From NCBI RefSeq assembly GCF_018390645.1, contig NZ_JAHBGC010000047.1, positions 1 to 64,000 of the forward strand: a stretch of 64,000 nucleotides of DNA, written 5' to 3'. This document shows positions 8,499-17,688 of the stretch, piece by piece (position 1 is the first letter of the stretch; each line of letters starts with the position of its first letter). This DNA comes from Ancylobacter dichloromethanicus (GTDB lineage: Bacteria > Pseudomonadota > Alphaproteobacteria > Rhizobiales > Xanthobacteraceae). The position numbers were made by a program, and so were the translations under genes. The notes below the pieces were generated by a model. It worked only from the letters and a program-made list of their open reading frames with translations, made no database searches and was not told the DNA's origin.

Positions 8499-11094
8499 CC
8501 GGGATCAAACACACGCTGCGCAACCGGCGGCGCACCATCGCCCAGACCGCGCGTGACGTGGCGCTGACGATGGATTTCGCTTTCCTGCTCGATCCCGAGC
8601 GCAAGCTGCTTTCCATCGGCTAAAGCGTTCCCGACAATTGTTTCGACCCGAGCTGCTACGATCTGCTGGCCTCTGAGGCCCGGCTCGCCAGCCTGTTCGC
8701 CATCGCCAAGGGCGATGCGCCGACACGGCACTGGTTCCGGCTCGGGCGCACCGCGACGCCGCCCGGCAGCGGTTCCGCGCTGGTGTCCTGGACAGGCTCG
8801 ACGTTCGAGTATCTGATGCCCTCGCTGGTGATGCGCGCGCCGACCGGCAGCCTGCTGGAACAGACCAACCGATTGGTGGTGGCGCGCCAGCGGAGCTATG
8901 CGCGTGGGCTCGGCGTGCCCAGGCGCGGGCGAATTTCGACCGGCTCGCCGACATGGGGGCCAACGGACGCTACGGCTTCTACGAGGCACTGGACTTCACG
9001 CCAGCCCGCCGGCCGGACGATGCCAGCGTCGCCATCGTCCGTAACTTCATGGCCCATCGCCAGGGCATGACGATCGTCGCCCTCGCCAATGTGCTGCACG
9101 GTGGAAAGATGCCCGCGCTTCCACCGCGAGCCGATCATCCAGGCCAGTGAATTGCTGTTGCAGGAGCGCATGCTGATGCGACGCGCGACGTGCGAGGCGC
9201 GCACATCTTTCTGCGCGACAGCCAGAGCGGCGATTTATGGTCAGGCGGCGCCCAGCCCTTCGGCGTTGCCGCCGAGCATGATGAGGTGGTGCTCTCCGAG
9301 GACCGCGCCGAGTTCATCTACCGCAGCCCTTCGCTCATCACCACCATGATCTGCTGGTCTCCGGCGAGGATGATGGCGAGGTGCGGCGCGTCTCTCTGAC
9401 CAATAGCGGGCGGAAGGCGCGCGAGATCGAACTCACCTCCTATGCCGAGCTGGTTCCGGCGACGGCCGCGACCGACAATGCGCATCCGGCCTTTGCCAAG
9501 ATGTTCGTCGAGACGGAGCACCGCCCGGAATTCGGCGCGCTGATCGCCACCCGTCGGCTGCACTCGCCGCACGAGGCCGAAATCTGGGCCGCGCATTTCG
9601 CCGTCATCGAGGGTGAGATGCTCGATCCGCCGCAGTATGAGACCGAGCGTGCCTGCTTTCTCCGCCGCAACCGCGAGCCGGGCGAGGCGGCGGTCATCCG
9701 CGAGGGGGCGCCGCTGTCCAACACGGTCGGCACCGTGCTCGACCCGGTCTTCGCGCTGCGCCACCGCGTGAAGGCGCCCGCCGGCCGCACCGCGCGCGTA
9801 GCGTTCTGGACGCTGGTCGCCTCCTCGCGCGAGGAACTGCCCAACCTCGTCGACAAGCCTTATGACCGCAACGCGTTCGAGCGGGCGGAGACGCTGGCGT
9901 GGACACAGGCGCAGGTGCAACGCCGCCATCTCGACGTAACGGCCGAGGAGGCCGCCGACTTCCAGCGACTGGCCGCGGCGGGCGATGAGCCGGTTCTGGA
10001 CGAGCAAGTGGCGTTCCTCGAGGGACCGCCACTTGCAGGTCGGGGAGCACGACGCCTTCTTCCAGCCGATGCAAGCGCATGAGAGCGCCTCGCTGTTCGA
10101 GCACTGCGCGCGCGGGTTCGATCAATGCGTGGCACTCACCGGTGCCAACGGCCTGCCGCTGATGGGCACCGGCGACCGGAACGACGGCATGAACCGGGTC
10201 GGGGAGGGCGGCAAGGGGGAGAGCGTCTGGCTCGGCTGGCTGTTCATCCGCACGGTCGCGATGTTCGCCCCGCTCGCCGAGGCCCGCGATCCCGTCCGCA
10301 TCGCGCGCTGGCGCGCGCACGCAACCTCCGTGCGCGCGGCGATCGAGCGCGCGGCGTGGGACGGCGAATGGTACCGCCGCGCCACCTATGATGACGGCTC
10401 GTGGCTCGGCACCAGCGGCAGTGACGAGTGCCGCATCGATTCCGTCGCCCAATCATGGGCGGTGCTGTCGGGCGCGGCCGAGGCGAGCCGCGCCACGCAG
10501 GCCATGGCCTCGCTGGAGCGGCATCTGGTGCGCCGCGAGGAGGGCATCGCGCTGCTGTTCACGCCGCCCTTCAGGAACACATCGCGCGACCCCGGCTACA
10601 TCAAGGGTTACCCACCGGGCTTGCGTGAGAATGGCGGGCAGTACAGCCATGCCGCCATGTGGGCGATCCTCGCCTTCGCCAGGCTCGGCGACCGCGCGAA
10701 GGCGCACGACCTGTTCGCGCTCCTCAACCCCGTAAACCACGGCACCTCACCGTGTCAGGTCGCCACCTACAAGGTCGAGCCCTATGTGCTGGCAGCGGAC
10801 GTCACCTCCGTCGCACCCCATGCCGGGCGCGGCGGCTGGAGCTGGTACACCGGCTCGGCCGCCTGGATGTACCGCGCCGGCATCGAGGGCATTCTCGGCA
10901 TCAGGAAGAAAGGCGCGTACCTCATCGTATCGCCGTGCATTCCCGAGGATCGGCCGGGATTCGAGGCGCGGGTGACGATTGCAGGCACGCCCTACGACAT
11001 TGTGGTCGGGCCAGAGGAGGACGACCATACGGACGTTGCCGCGCGGCTGGACGGCACGGCGCATCGCTTGGTCGTCGGCGGTCCCGGGACCTGA
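8499..11094 (+). pseudogene. ndvB: Decayed cyclic beta-1,2-glucan synthase (NdvB/ChvB)
   Basis: Intact NdvB is an inner-membrane protein of about 2,800 residues that makes periplasmic cyclic glucans. Here only about 860 codons remain, lacking the glycosyltransferase front part. A TAA at 8621 replaces the Tyr codon expected in SIGY. The reading frame then changes near 8920 with loss of sequence after LGVP, shifts again near 9113, 9185 and 9350, runs open to about 10030, and jumps from FQRLA directly to the VLDEQVAFLEGP segment, skipping some 1,000 residues. The last part (10035-11094) is one open frame of the GH94-like chain-length domain, where the GTGDWND motif reads GTGDRND. It is not functional as it stands. 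Confidence 0.85.
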
Positions 11095-11200
11095 TGTTGG
11101 TGACAGAACCGAAGCCGCCGGCCCGGGCACGTCATCGGTGCGTGCGGCCCCTCCCAGCGGCGGAGGAAGATCACCACGCGTCATAGCGCTGTGCCTGCCC

Positions 11201-12259
11201 TTACGCTCGGTCCACGTCGATAATCGCCTTGGCGAACGCCTCCGGCGCCTCCTGCGGCAGATTGTGCCCGATGCCTCCGGTGATGAGCCGGAACGCGTAT
11301 TTGCCGGTGAATTTCTTCGCGTAGACGGCCGGATCGGGATGCGGCGCGCCATTGGCGTCGCCTTCCATCGTGATGGTGGGAACGCCGATGGTCGGCAGCG
11401 TCGCCAGCTTCCGTTCCAGCGCGTCATACTTCGCCTCACCGCGCACGAGACCGAGCCGCCAGCGGTAATTGTCGATGCTGATGGCGACATGATCGGGATT
11501 GTCGAAGGCGGCGGCGGAACGCTGGAAGGTGGCGTCGTCGAAGGCCCATTTCGGCGAGGCCAGTTCCCAGATCAGCCGCGCGAAGTCATGGGTGTACTGG
11601 CGATAGCCCTTCAGGCCCCGCTCGGTGGCGAAATAATACTGATACCACCAGGCGAGTTCCGCCTTGGGCGGCAGCGGGTTTCGGTTCGCTTCCTGGCTGC
11701 CGATCAGATAGCCGCTGACCGACACCATGCCCTTGCAGCGCTCGGGCCACAGCGCCGCCAGGATGTTGACGGTGCGCGCGCCCCAGTCGAAACCGCCGAG
11801 TAGGGCCTTGTCGATCTTGAGCGCGTCCAGGAAGGCGATGGCGTCGACGGCGAGCGCGGCCTGCTGGCCATTGCGCGGCGTGCTCTCCGCGAGAAAGTGC
11901 GTGCCGCCATAGCCGCGAAGATAGGGAATGAGCACGCGATAGCCGGCTGCCGCAAGAATAGGGGCGACATCGACATAGGCGTGAATGTCATAGGGCCAGC
12001 CATGCAGCAGAAGTACCGGAGGCCCGTCGGCCGGCCCCTCTTCGGCGTAGGCGACCTTCAGTTCGCCGGCATCGATATGCTTGAGGGCGGAGAAGGTGGT
12101 GTGAGCGCCGCGTGCGGAGGCGGCCCGTGGCGGCGAGCTTGGCTCGCCCGCGCTCGATTGGGCCGCCGCCACGGGGATGGCACCGAAGGGGAGAGCCGCC
12201 AATCCCAGCGCGGTGATGCCGAGGAGGCCGCGCCGCTGCCGGTCGATGTCGTTGGTCAT
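11201..12259 (-). CDS. Exported alpha/beta hydrolase, epoxide-hydrolase type
   Basis: This 352-residue protein has a twin-arginine-like leader (RRGLLG at 9-14 before a hydrophobic stretch to about 33) and an alpha/beta-hydrolase fold with oxyanion motif HGWP (86-89), nucleophile Asp158 in GFDWGAR, and a catalytic His in GIGHNLP near the C-terminus. An Asp nucleophile is typical of epoxide hydrolases and haloalkane dehalogenases rather than serine esterases. The substrate is unknown. I chose the start at 12259 for the leader; the open frame further upstream to 13105 has no domain. A GATACAAATC element lies about 120 bases upstream, suggesting control by one of the OmpR-type regulators. Confidence 0.8.
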   Translation of the reverse strand: MTNDIDRQRRGLLGITALGLAALPFGAIPVAAAQSSAGEPSSPPRAASARGAHTTFSALKHIDAGELKVAYAEEGPADGPPVLLLHGWPYDIHAYVDVAPILAAAGYRVLIPYLRGYGGTHFLAESTPRNGQQAALAVDAIAFLDALKIDKALLGGFDWGARTVNILAALWPERCKGMVSVSGYLIGSQEANRNPLPPKAELAWWYQYYFATERGLKGYRQYTHDFARLIWELASPKWAFDDATFQRSAAAFDNPDHVAISIDNYRWRLGLVRGEAKYDALERKLATLPTIGVPTITMEGDANGAPHPDPAVYAKKFTGKYAFRLITGGIGHNLPQEAPEAFAKAIIDVDRA

Positions 12260-12561
12260 ATCGGAGTCTCCAGCGTGTTGAGGTGCGGCGATAAATGAGG
12301 CCACGGCGTATCCGGCCTGTGTGGGACGGGGCCGGATTTGAAAGCTCATGTAGACTTTCGTCGGAGACACACATTCCGATACAAATCGCAGGGTGAATGT
12401 CTCGAATGCACGGGCGCGCCGTCGGACCGGTCGATCCGGTATGCCTTCTCCACCACGATGCAACGCGAGGAACACCGCCGTGACTATCGATCCGGCGTGA
12501 CAAGACCGGGGGTCGGCCAAGCGACCCTCCGCCTGCCCCTGAACTCTGCCCCTGAACTCTG
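12260..12561. promoter_or_regulatory. Intergenic region with candidate OmpR-type operator
   Basis: This 300-base gap lies upstream of the minus-strand hydrolase. At 12368-12387 it holds ACACATTCC followed by GATACAAATC, two half-sites with ACA cores ten bases apart. This matches the paired element at 15523-15542. No gene is visible in the gap. The regulator is inferred from the shared motif. Confidence 0.4.
12534..12559. repeat. 13-bp perfect tandem duplication
   Basis: The unit TGCCCCTGAACTC occurs twice in direct succession, ending two bases before the stop codon of the small open frame at 12562-12678. It is probably a recent slippage event with no clear function. Confidence 0.9.
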
Positions 12562-12678
12562 TCAGTCGTGATGGATGAGGATCGCCGCGAACGGCGACAG
12601 GTCGCGTGGGTTGGAATCCCAGGCGCAGGGCAGGATGGCAAGCGCGACGATCGCGGCCGTGATGACGAAGACGCGCAT
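12562..12678 (-). CDS. Hypothetical 38-residue exported or membrane peptide
   Basis: This short frame begins at ATG 12678, seven bases after a strong AAGGAGA ribosome-binding site. It encodes a hydrophobic N-terminus (MRVFVITAAIVALAILP) followed by a polar tail ending in FAAILIHHD. It could be a signal peptide with a very short mature part, or a single-span membrane peptide. It lies 93 bases downstream of the DipZ-like gene on the same strand. I do not recognise a family. The good ribosome-binding site is the main evidence that it is real. Confidence 0.5.
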   Translation of the reverse strand: MRVFVITAAIVALAILPCAWDSNPRDLSPFAAILIHHD

Positions 12679-12771
12679 AAGATTCTCCTTGGCCTGTCGG
12701 TGTATTCAGGCCCGGCGTTGCGCTCATGCCGGCATGAAGACCGATCTGTCTGCGACGGTAGCGACGCGCCC

Positions 12772-14529
12772 TCAGCCGAAAGTGAAGGCATAGGCGTTCG
12801 CGCCGGGCGCCAGGAATCGGATCTCGAAGCGGCGCCCGCGCACGGCGCCGGACTGGCGCACGAGCTGATAGAGCCGCGTGTCCGATATCACCCCATAGCC
12901 GTCGGCATCGGTGTCCGCCCCGTGGTCGGCGCCCGGCGGGTCCCCATCCAGGGTCACTCTGAATCGGACCGGCCGACCGTCGTCGGGAGCGGGTCCAAGG
13001 ACCAGATGCAGGTCGCGCGCCTCGAAGCGATACGCGAGGGCCGCATCGGGGGCCTCGGCTCGCGCGTGGTCGGAGGCGGTGGTCCAGGTGCCGGACAGCC
13101 CCCATGTGTTCAGCGCCAGATCGCCGATCGTGTAGTCGCGCCGCTGGTCTGTGCCGAGACCTTGCGGGGATGTGAAGCCGGTCGCCTGCGCGTAGCCGAG
13201 ATAGGTTTCGCCCGATCGAAGGGCGGCGAGATCCGGCGCGGCCTCGGCAGCGGAGGCGTGCGGCGTCACGTCTTCCTCATGTGCCGGGCGGCCGCCCGCC
13301 GCCTCGGCCAGCAGTTCGCGGATCGCCTGCTCGGAGCGCTCATAGCTGCCCTCGCCGAACTGGTGGTGGCGAATGCGGCCTTCCGCGTCGACGAAATAGA
13401 GGGCGGGCCAGTAATTGTTGCGGAAGGCACGCCAGATGCGAAAATCATTGTCGACCGCCACCGGATAGGTGATGCCGAAACGGTCCACCGCTGCCTTCAC
13501 ATTGTCCAGCTTCTTCTCGAAGGCGAACTCCGGGGAATGCACACCGATGATGACGAGGCCCTGCTCCCTGTACTTTTCGGCCCAGGCGCGCAGATAAGGC
13601 AGGGTTCGGATGCAGTTGATGCAGGAATAGGTCCAGAAGTCCACCAGTACGACCTTGCCGCGTAGCGACGACGCGGAAAGCGGCGCGGAGTTTAGCCACG
13701 TCGTTGCACCGTCGAGCGCGGGCAGCGTGCCTTCAACCGGCAGAATGCTGCGATAGCCTGGCGCCGTCGCGTCCTCGCTTGCCAGGCGCCCTTCCTGGCC
13801 ACCGGGAGGGGAGGCACCCAAACGCTGCAACAGCGACTGCTCGATGCCGGCGGTGCTGGCGTAGGAGAGCCGTGCCAGAGCCCCGGTATCGAATCCGAAT
13901 GCGATCGCAACCACGCCGGCGAGCACGGCGACGCCGAGCGCTTGTCTTACCCGCTCGCCAATGCCGAGCGAGCGCTTCATGAGGGCGAGCACGCGCCCGC
14001 CCGCCAGAACGGCAAGCGCCAGCGACGTGGCGGCACCGGTGGCATAGGCGGCGAGCAGAAGGGTGGTCTGGCCGTTGGCGCCGTTCAACGCGGCCCCGGT
14101 CAGCACCAGGCCCAACACCGGGCCGGCGCACGGCGCCCACAGCAGGCCGGTCGCGACGCCGAGGAGCAGAGAACCGCCGATATTCACCTCGCCGGTCTCG
14201 CGGTCAGGCGAAAGGCGCATGCCAAGCGCCACGAAAGGCGCGGCCACCGTGGTCGCCACCACGGGGGAAAGCAGCGACAGACCGAGCACCGCCAGCACCA
14301 CGACGGCAAGGGCGCGGCCGATCTCATTGGCCGTCACGACCCAGCTTCCGCCCACAGCGGCCAGCGTGGCAACCAGCGCGAAGGTGAGCGCCATGCCCGC
14401 CAGCATCGGCAGGATTCCGCGCAGGAAGGAGGTCCCGGCGCGGGAGAAGACGAAGGGCAGAACGGGGAGAATGCAGGGGCTGAGGATGGTCAGCACCCCG
14501 GCGAGATAGGAGATGGCGAACAGCAGCAT
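12772..14529 (-). CDS. DipZ-like CcdA-thioredoxin fusion protein
   Basis: This 585-residue membrane protein joins a CcdA-type domain (about 1-215, six helices, with reduction-active cysteines C19 in LSPCILP and C134 in APCAGP) to a TlpA/thioredoxin domain (about 275-415, CINC at 303-306) and a C-terminal beta-rich domain (about 440-585) found in DipZ proteins. The first part carries electrons from cytoplasmic thioredoxin across the membrane; the second reduces periplasmic targets. I chose the start at 14529 because it begins the first membrane helix. It lies between two exported hydrolase genes on the same strand and next to the second two-component pair, so a shared redox or envelope-stress regulon is plausible. 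Confidence 0.88.
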   Translation of the reverse strand: MLLFAISYLAGVLTILSPCILPVLPFVFSRAGTSFLRGILPMLAGMALTFALVATLAAVGGSWVVTANEIGRALAVVVLAVLGLSLLSPVVATTVAAPFVALGMRLSPDRETGEVNIGGSLLLGVATGLLWAPCAGPVLGLVLTGAALNGANGQTTLLLAAYATGAATSLALAVLAGGRVLALMKRSLGIGERVRQALGVAVLAGVVAIAFGFDTGALARLSYASTAGIEQSLLQRLGASPPGGQEGRLASEDATAPGYRSILPVEGTLPALDGATTWLNSAPLSASSLRGKVVLVDFWTYSCINCIRTLPYLRAWAEKYREQGLVIIGVHSPEFAFEKKLDNVKAAVDRFGITYPVAVDNDFRIWRAFRNNYWPALYFVDAEGRIRHHQFGEGSYERSEQAIRELLAEAAGGRPAHEEDVTPHASAAEAAPDLAALRSGETYLGYAQATGFTSPQGLGTDQRRDYTIGDLALNTWGLSGTWTTASDHARAEAPDAALAYRFEARDLHLVLGPAPDDGRPVRFRVTLDGDPPGADHGADTDADGYGVISDTRLYQLVRQSGAVRGRRFEIRFLAPGANAYAFTFG

Positions 14530-14638
14530 GTCGGGCCTCGTCGGGTTCAGCGGGCTGGGGGGCGCGCGGCTGAACCTGCCGCGCAGCACGCGGCAGGTGA
14601 GGTTCGGGATATTCGCGGGGCAGCGGGAAGGCGCCGGG

Positions 14639-15406
14639 CTATTTCGCGGGTGCCGTCGCGGCCTCGGCGATCACCTCAGCGACGGCTTCGGGGCGCGAGA
14701 GATAGACGGCGTGGCTCGATTCCACCTCGCGGACCCGGCTTCCCGCCCGCTTCGCCATTTCCCGCTCGAGATCGGGATTGATCGAGCGGTCCTGCGTGGC
14801 GACGATGGCCCAGCTCGGCTTTGCCTTCCACGCCGGCTCGCCGACAGCGGTGGTGAACGCGCCCTTGGCGGTGAAGACCTGCGAGCGGGCGAGGAAATCC
14901 GCCTCCGCCTTCGGAAGGTCGGCGGCGAAGGCGGCCGGAAAGACCTTGGGATCGAGATAGAGGTAGCCGTCCGGCGTCGCCTTGATCGCCTGCGGGTCGG
15001 CACCCGGCACCGGCTTGCTGGCACCGAGCGCGGCGAGGGTCTCGCCCCGGTCCGGCTGAAACGCCGCGACATAGACCAGCGCGGCGACCTTGTCGTCCCG
15101 GCCGGCCTCGGTAATCACCATGCCGCCATAGCTGTGGCCGACCAGCACGGCCGGGCCATCCTGCAATGCCAGCACGCGACGGGTGGCCGCGACATCGTCG
15201 GCGAGCGAGGTCTCCGGCTCCTGCACGATGGACACGCGGTAGCCTTTGGCGGACAGGATGTCCGACACCTTTCGCCATCCCGAGCCATCGGCGAAGGCGC
15301 CGTGGACGATCACGATGTTCTTGATACCTTCGGCGGACGCCGGGAACGGCGCGACGGCCAGCATCAGGCCCAGGCCGATGGCGGCGGAGATCGTGCGGAT
15401 AAGCAT
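14639..15406 (-). CDS. Exported alpha/beta hydrolase (serine esterase type)
   Basis: This 255-residue protein has a signal peptide ending at ASA (about 23-25), an HGAF oxyanion motif near 35, nucleophile Ser92 in GHSYGG, and a late His in SSHAVYLSRPEAV, matching the EstC/salicylate-esterase-like branch of alpha/beta hydrolases. It probably hydrolyses a small ester in the periplasm; the substrate is unknown. It is transcribed away from the response regulator at 15601, and the shared gap holds a striking operator-like repeat. The DipZ-like gene follows 109 bases downstream on the same strand, so the two may be co-transcribed. Confidence 0.82.
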   Translation of the reverse strand: MLIRTISAAIGLGLMLAVAPFPASAEGIKNIVIVHGAFADGSGWRKVSDILSAKGYRVSIVQEPETSLADDVAATRRVLALQDGPAVLVGHSYGGMVITEAGRDDKVAALVYVAAFQPDRGETLAALGASKPVPGADPQAIKATPDGYLYLDPKVFPAAFAADLPKAEADFLARSQVFTAKGAFTTAVGEPAWKAKPSWAIVATQDRSINPDLEREMAKRAGSRVREVESSHAVYLSRPEAVAEVIAEAATAPAK

Positions 15407-15500
15407 GCTCGAGTTCCTTCATTAGGTTAGCACTCAATGAAGGGGTTCGTATTGCGCTCGTGTACCCGGGAGTTGTCCCGGTCCGCACGATGTTGTTGGC

Positions 15501-15542
15501 GCATGTATCGTCTTCGTGAGCCGATACATGCCGGTACAAATC
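15501..15542. promoter_or_regulatory. Operator-like repeats between hydrolase and regulator
   Basis: GCATGTATCG (15501-15510) and CGATACATGC (15522-15531) form a perfect ten-base inverted repeat. The right arm also begins a direct repeat, GATACATGCC GGTACAAATC (15523-15542), whose TACA cores are exactly ten bases apart, as in OmpR/PhoB-type operators. The site lies 59 bases before the regulator start and 95 bases before the hydrolase start, so it could control both directions. Confidence 0.55.
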
Positions 15543-15600
15543 TCTCCTGCACCCCGCGCGCACCATGGCTAGAAGGGTGAAAAGATCGAAGCGAGCCGCG

Positions 15601-16341
15601 ATGGACCATATCGACCACATCCTCATCGTCGACGATGATCGGGAGATTCGCGATCTCGTCTCAAGCTATCTCCGGAAGAACGGCCTTCGCGTCACCGTCG
15701 CCGCCGACGGCCGGCAGATGCGCGCCTTTCTCGATGCCGACCGGGTCGACCTTATCGTGCTCGACATCATGATGCCGGGGGACGACGGGCTGGTGTTGTG
15801 CCGCGAACTGCGCGCGGGCAAGCACAAGGCGGCGCCGGTGCTGATGCTCACCGCCCGCAACGACGAGACCGATCGCATCGTCGGCCTGGAGATGGGCGCC
15901 GACGACTATCTCGCCAAGCCATTCGCGGCGCGCGAACTGCTCGCCCGCATCAAGGCGGTGCTGCGCCGCGCCCGCATGCTGCCGCCGAACCTGCAGGTCA
16001 CCGAGGCCGGGCAGTTGCTGACCTTCGGCGAGTGGCGGCTCGACACCGTGGCGCGTCATCTGCTGGATGGCGAGGACACGGCGGTGGCCTTGAGCGGTGC
16101 CGAGTACCGGCTCCTGCGTGTGTTTCTCGACCATCCCCAACGCGTGCTGTCGCGTGACCAGTTGCTGAACCTCACGCAGGGCCGGGAGGCGGAGCTGTTC
16201 GAGCGCTCGATCGACCTGCTGGTGAGCCGCGTGCGCCAGCGCCTGCGCGACGATGCGCGCGAGCCGGCCTATATCAAGACCGTGCGCAGCGAGGGCTATG
16301 TGCTGGCGATGCCGGTCGAGATCACTCAGGCGCGACAATGA
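15601..16341 (+). CDS. OmpR-family response regulator
   Basis: This is a 246-residue regulator with a receiver domain (acidic residues 11-13, phospho-acceptor Asp55 in LIVLDIMMPGDDG, conserved Lys near 104) and a winged-helix DNA-binding domain (about 140-240). It is clearly paralogous to the regulator at 3931. I preferred the ATG at 15601; an in-frame ATG at 15565 would add twelve mostly basic residues and cannot be excluded. It overlaps the kinase gene by ATGA. The direct repeat just upstream suggests autoregulation and control of the divergent hydrolase. Confidence 0.9.
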   Translation: MDHIDHILIVDDDREIRDLVSSYLRKNGLRVTVAADGRQMRAFLDADRVDLIVLDIMMPGDDGLVLCRELRAGKHKAAPVLMLTARNDETDRIVGLEMGADDYLAKPFAARELLARIKAVLRRARMLPPNLQVTEAGQLLTFGEWRLDTVARHLLDGEDTAVALSGAEYRLLRVFLDHPQRVLSRDQLLNLTQGREAELFERSIDLLVSRVRQRLRDDAREPAYIKTVRSEGYVLAMPVEITQARQ

Positions 16342-17660
16342 AGGGCGCCGCCCGCCTGCGCGCGCTGCTGCATCTGCCGCGGACACTGCGCTGGCGGCTG
16401 TTCCTCATCCTGTTCGCTGGCCTCGCGGCGGCGCATGCGCTCTCTTTCGCCGTGCTGTTCTATGAGCGCACGGCCAGCGCCACGGCGGCGATGCTGACTT
16501 CGCTCGAATATGACGTCGCCACCTCCATCGCCCTTCTCGACCGATTGCCCGCCGGTGAACGCGAGGCATGGCTGCCCGTTCTGGCCCGAAAGAACTATCG
16601 CTACGAACTCGGTCCCGGTTTGCGCGGTGTGCCGGAACTGAGCCCGCGCGCCACCGAGATAGCCCGGACCATCAATGCGGCGGCCGGCAGCCGTTTCCCG
16701 GTGCGCGTCGACAGCCTTCCGGGCGAGGGGCGGGAGCATCTGCAGGCCCATGTGACGCTGGGCGACGGCTCAGTGGTGACGATCGACATATTGCCGCGTC
16801 TCATGCCGTTGGCGAACTGGCTGCCCCATGTACTCGCCCTTCAGCTTGTTCTGCTCATCCTCTGCACATGGTTCGCCGTGCGCCTCGCGATCCGGCCGCT
16901 GCGGCGTCTCGCCAACGCCGCCGAGACCCTGGATCCGGGTCGCGACGCCGGGCGGCTGGAAGAAGGCGGACCGCATGAAGTGGCCCATGCCGCCCGCGCC
17001 TTCAACGCGATGCATGACCGGATCGCGCACTATCTTCAGGAGCGCGTGCAGATCCTCGCCGCCATCTCGCACGATCTCCAGACACCGATCACCCGCATGA
17101 AGCTGCGCGCGGAGATGACTGACGAAAGTCCGGAGAAGGACAAGCTCGTCGCCGATCTTTCGGAGATCGAAAGGCTGGTACGTGAAGGCGTCGCCTATGC
17201 CCGCAGCGCTCACGGCCATCAGGAAAGGCCGGCCCGCATCGACCTCCGCTCCTTCATCGAGAGCCTCGCCTTCGACTATCAGGACACCGGCAAACCGGTG
17301 CACCTCGCCGGCCCGGTCAATTGTGTGGTGACAACCCGGCCGCACGCCCTGCGCCGCATTCTGACCAATCTGGTCGACAATGCGCTGAAATTCGGCGGCG
17401 AGGCGCGGATCGAGGTGCGCCGCACCAGCGACGGGATCGCCTCCATCGCCGTGCTTGACGACGGCCCCGGAATCCCCCCGGACAAGATCGACGCGGTGAT
17501 GCAGCCCTTCTTCCGGCTCGAACATTCGCGCAACCGCGATACCGGCGGCACCGGCCTCGGCCTCGCCATAGCGCAACAGTTGGCGCAGGCGATCGGCGGC
17601 ACGCTGACCCTCGCCAATCGCCCGGAAGGTGGGCTCGCGGCGACGGTTCGGCTGACGTGA
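16338..17660 (+). CDS. Sensor histidine kinase
   Basis: This 440-residue kinase has membrane helices at about 20-42 and 163-184 around a periplasmic domain, then HAMP, HisKA with His245 (AISHDLQTPITRM) and HATPase with DDGPG and GTGLGLA boxes. It forms a cotranscribed pair with the preceding regulator (ATGA overlap). Its architecture parallels the kinase at 4662, so the two systems look like paralogues that diverged in their sensor domains. The ligand is unknown. Confidence 0.9.
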   Translation: MKGAARLRALLHLPRTLRWRLFLILFAGLAAAHALSFAVLFYERTASATAAMLTSLEYDVATSIALLDRLPAGEREAWLPVLARKNYRYELGPGLRGVPELSPRATEIARTINAAAGSRFPVRVDSLPGEGREHLQAHVTLGDGSVVTIDILPRLMPLANWLPHVLALQLVLLILCTWFAVRLAIRPLRRLANAAETLDPGRDAGRLEEGGPHEVAHAARAFNAMHDRIAHYLQERVQILAAISHDLQTPITRMKLRAEMTDESPEKDKLVADLSEIERLVREGVAYARSAHGHQERPARIDLRSFIESLAFDYQDTGKPVHLAGPVNCVVTTRPHALRRILTNLVDNALKFGGEARIEVRRTSDGIASIAVLDDGPGIPPDKIDAVMQPFFRLEHSRNRDTGGTGLGLAIAQQLAQAIGGTLTLANRPEGGLAATVRLT

Positions 17661-17688
17661 GAGCACGCATTTGCTGCGGACGCCAGCG

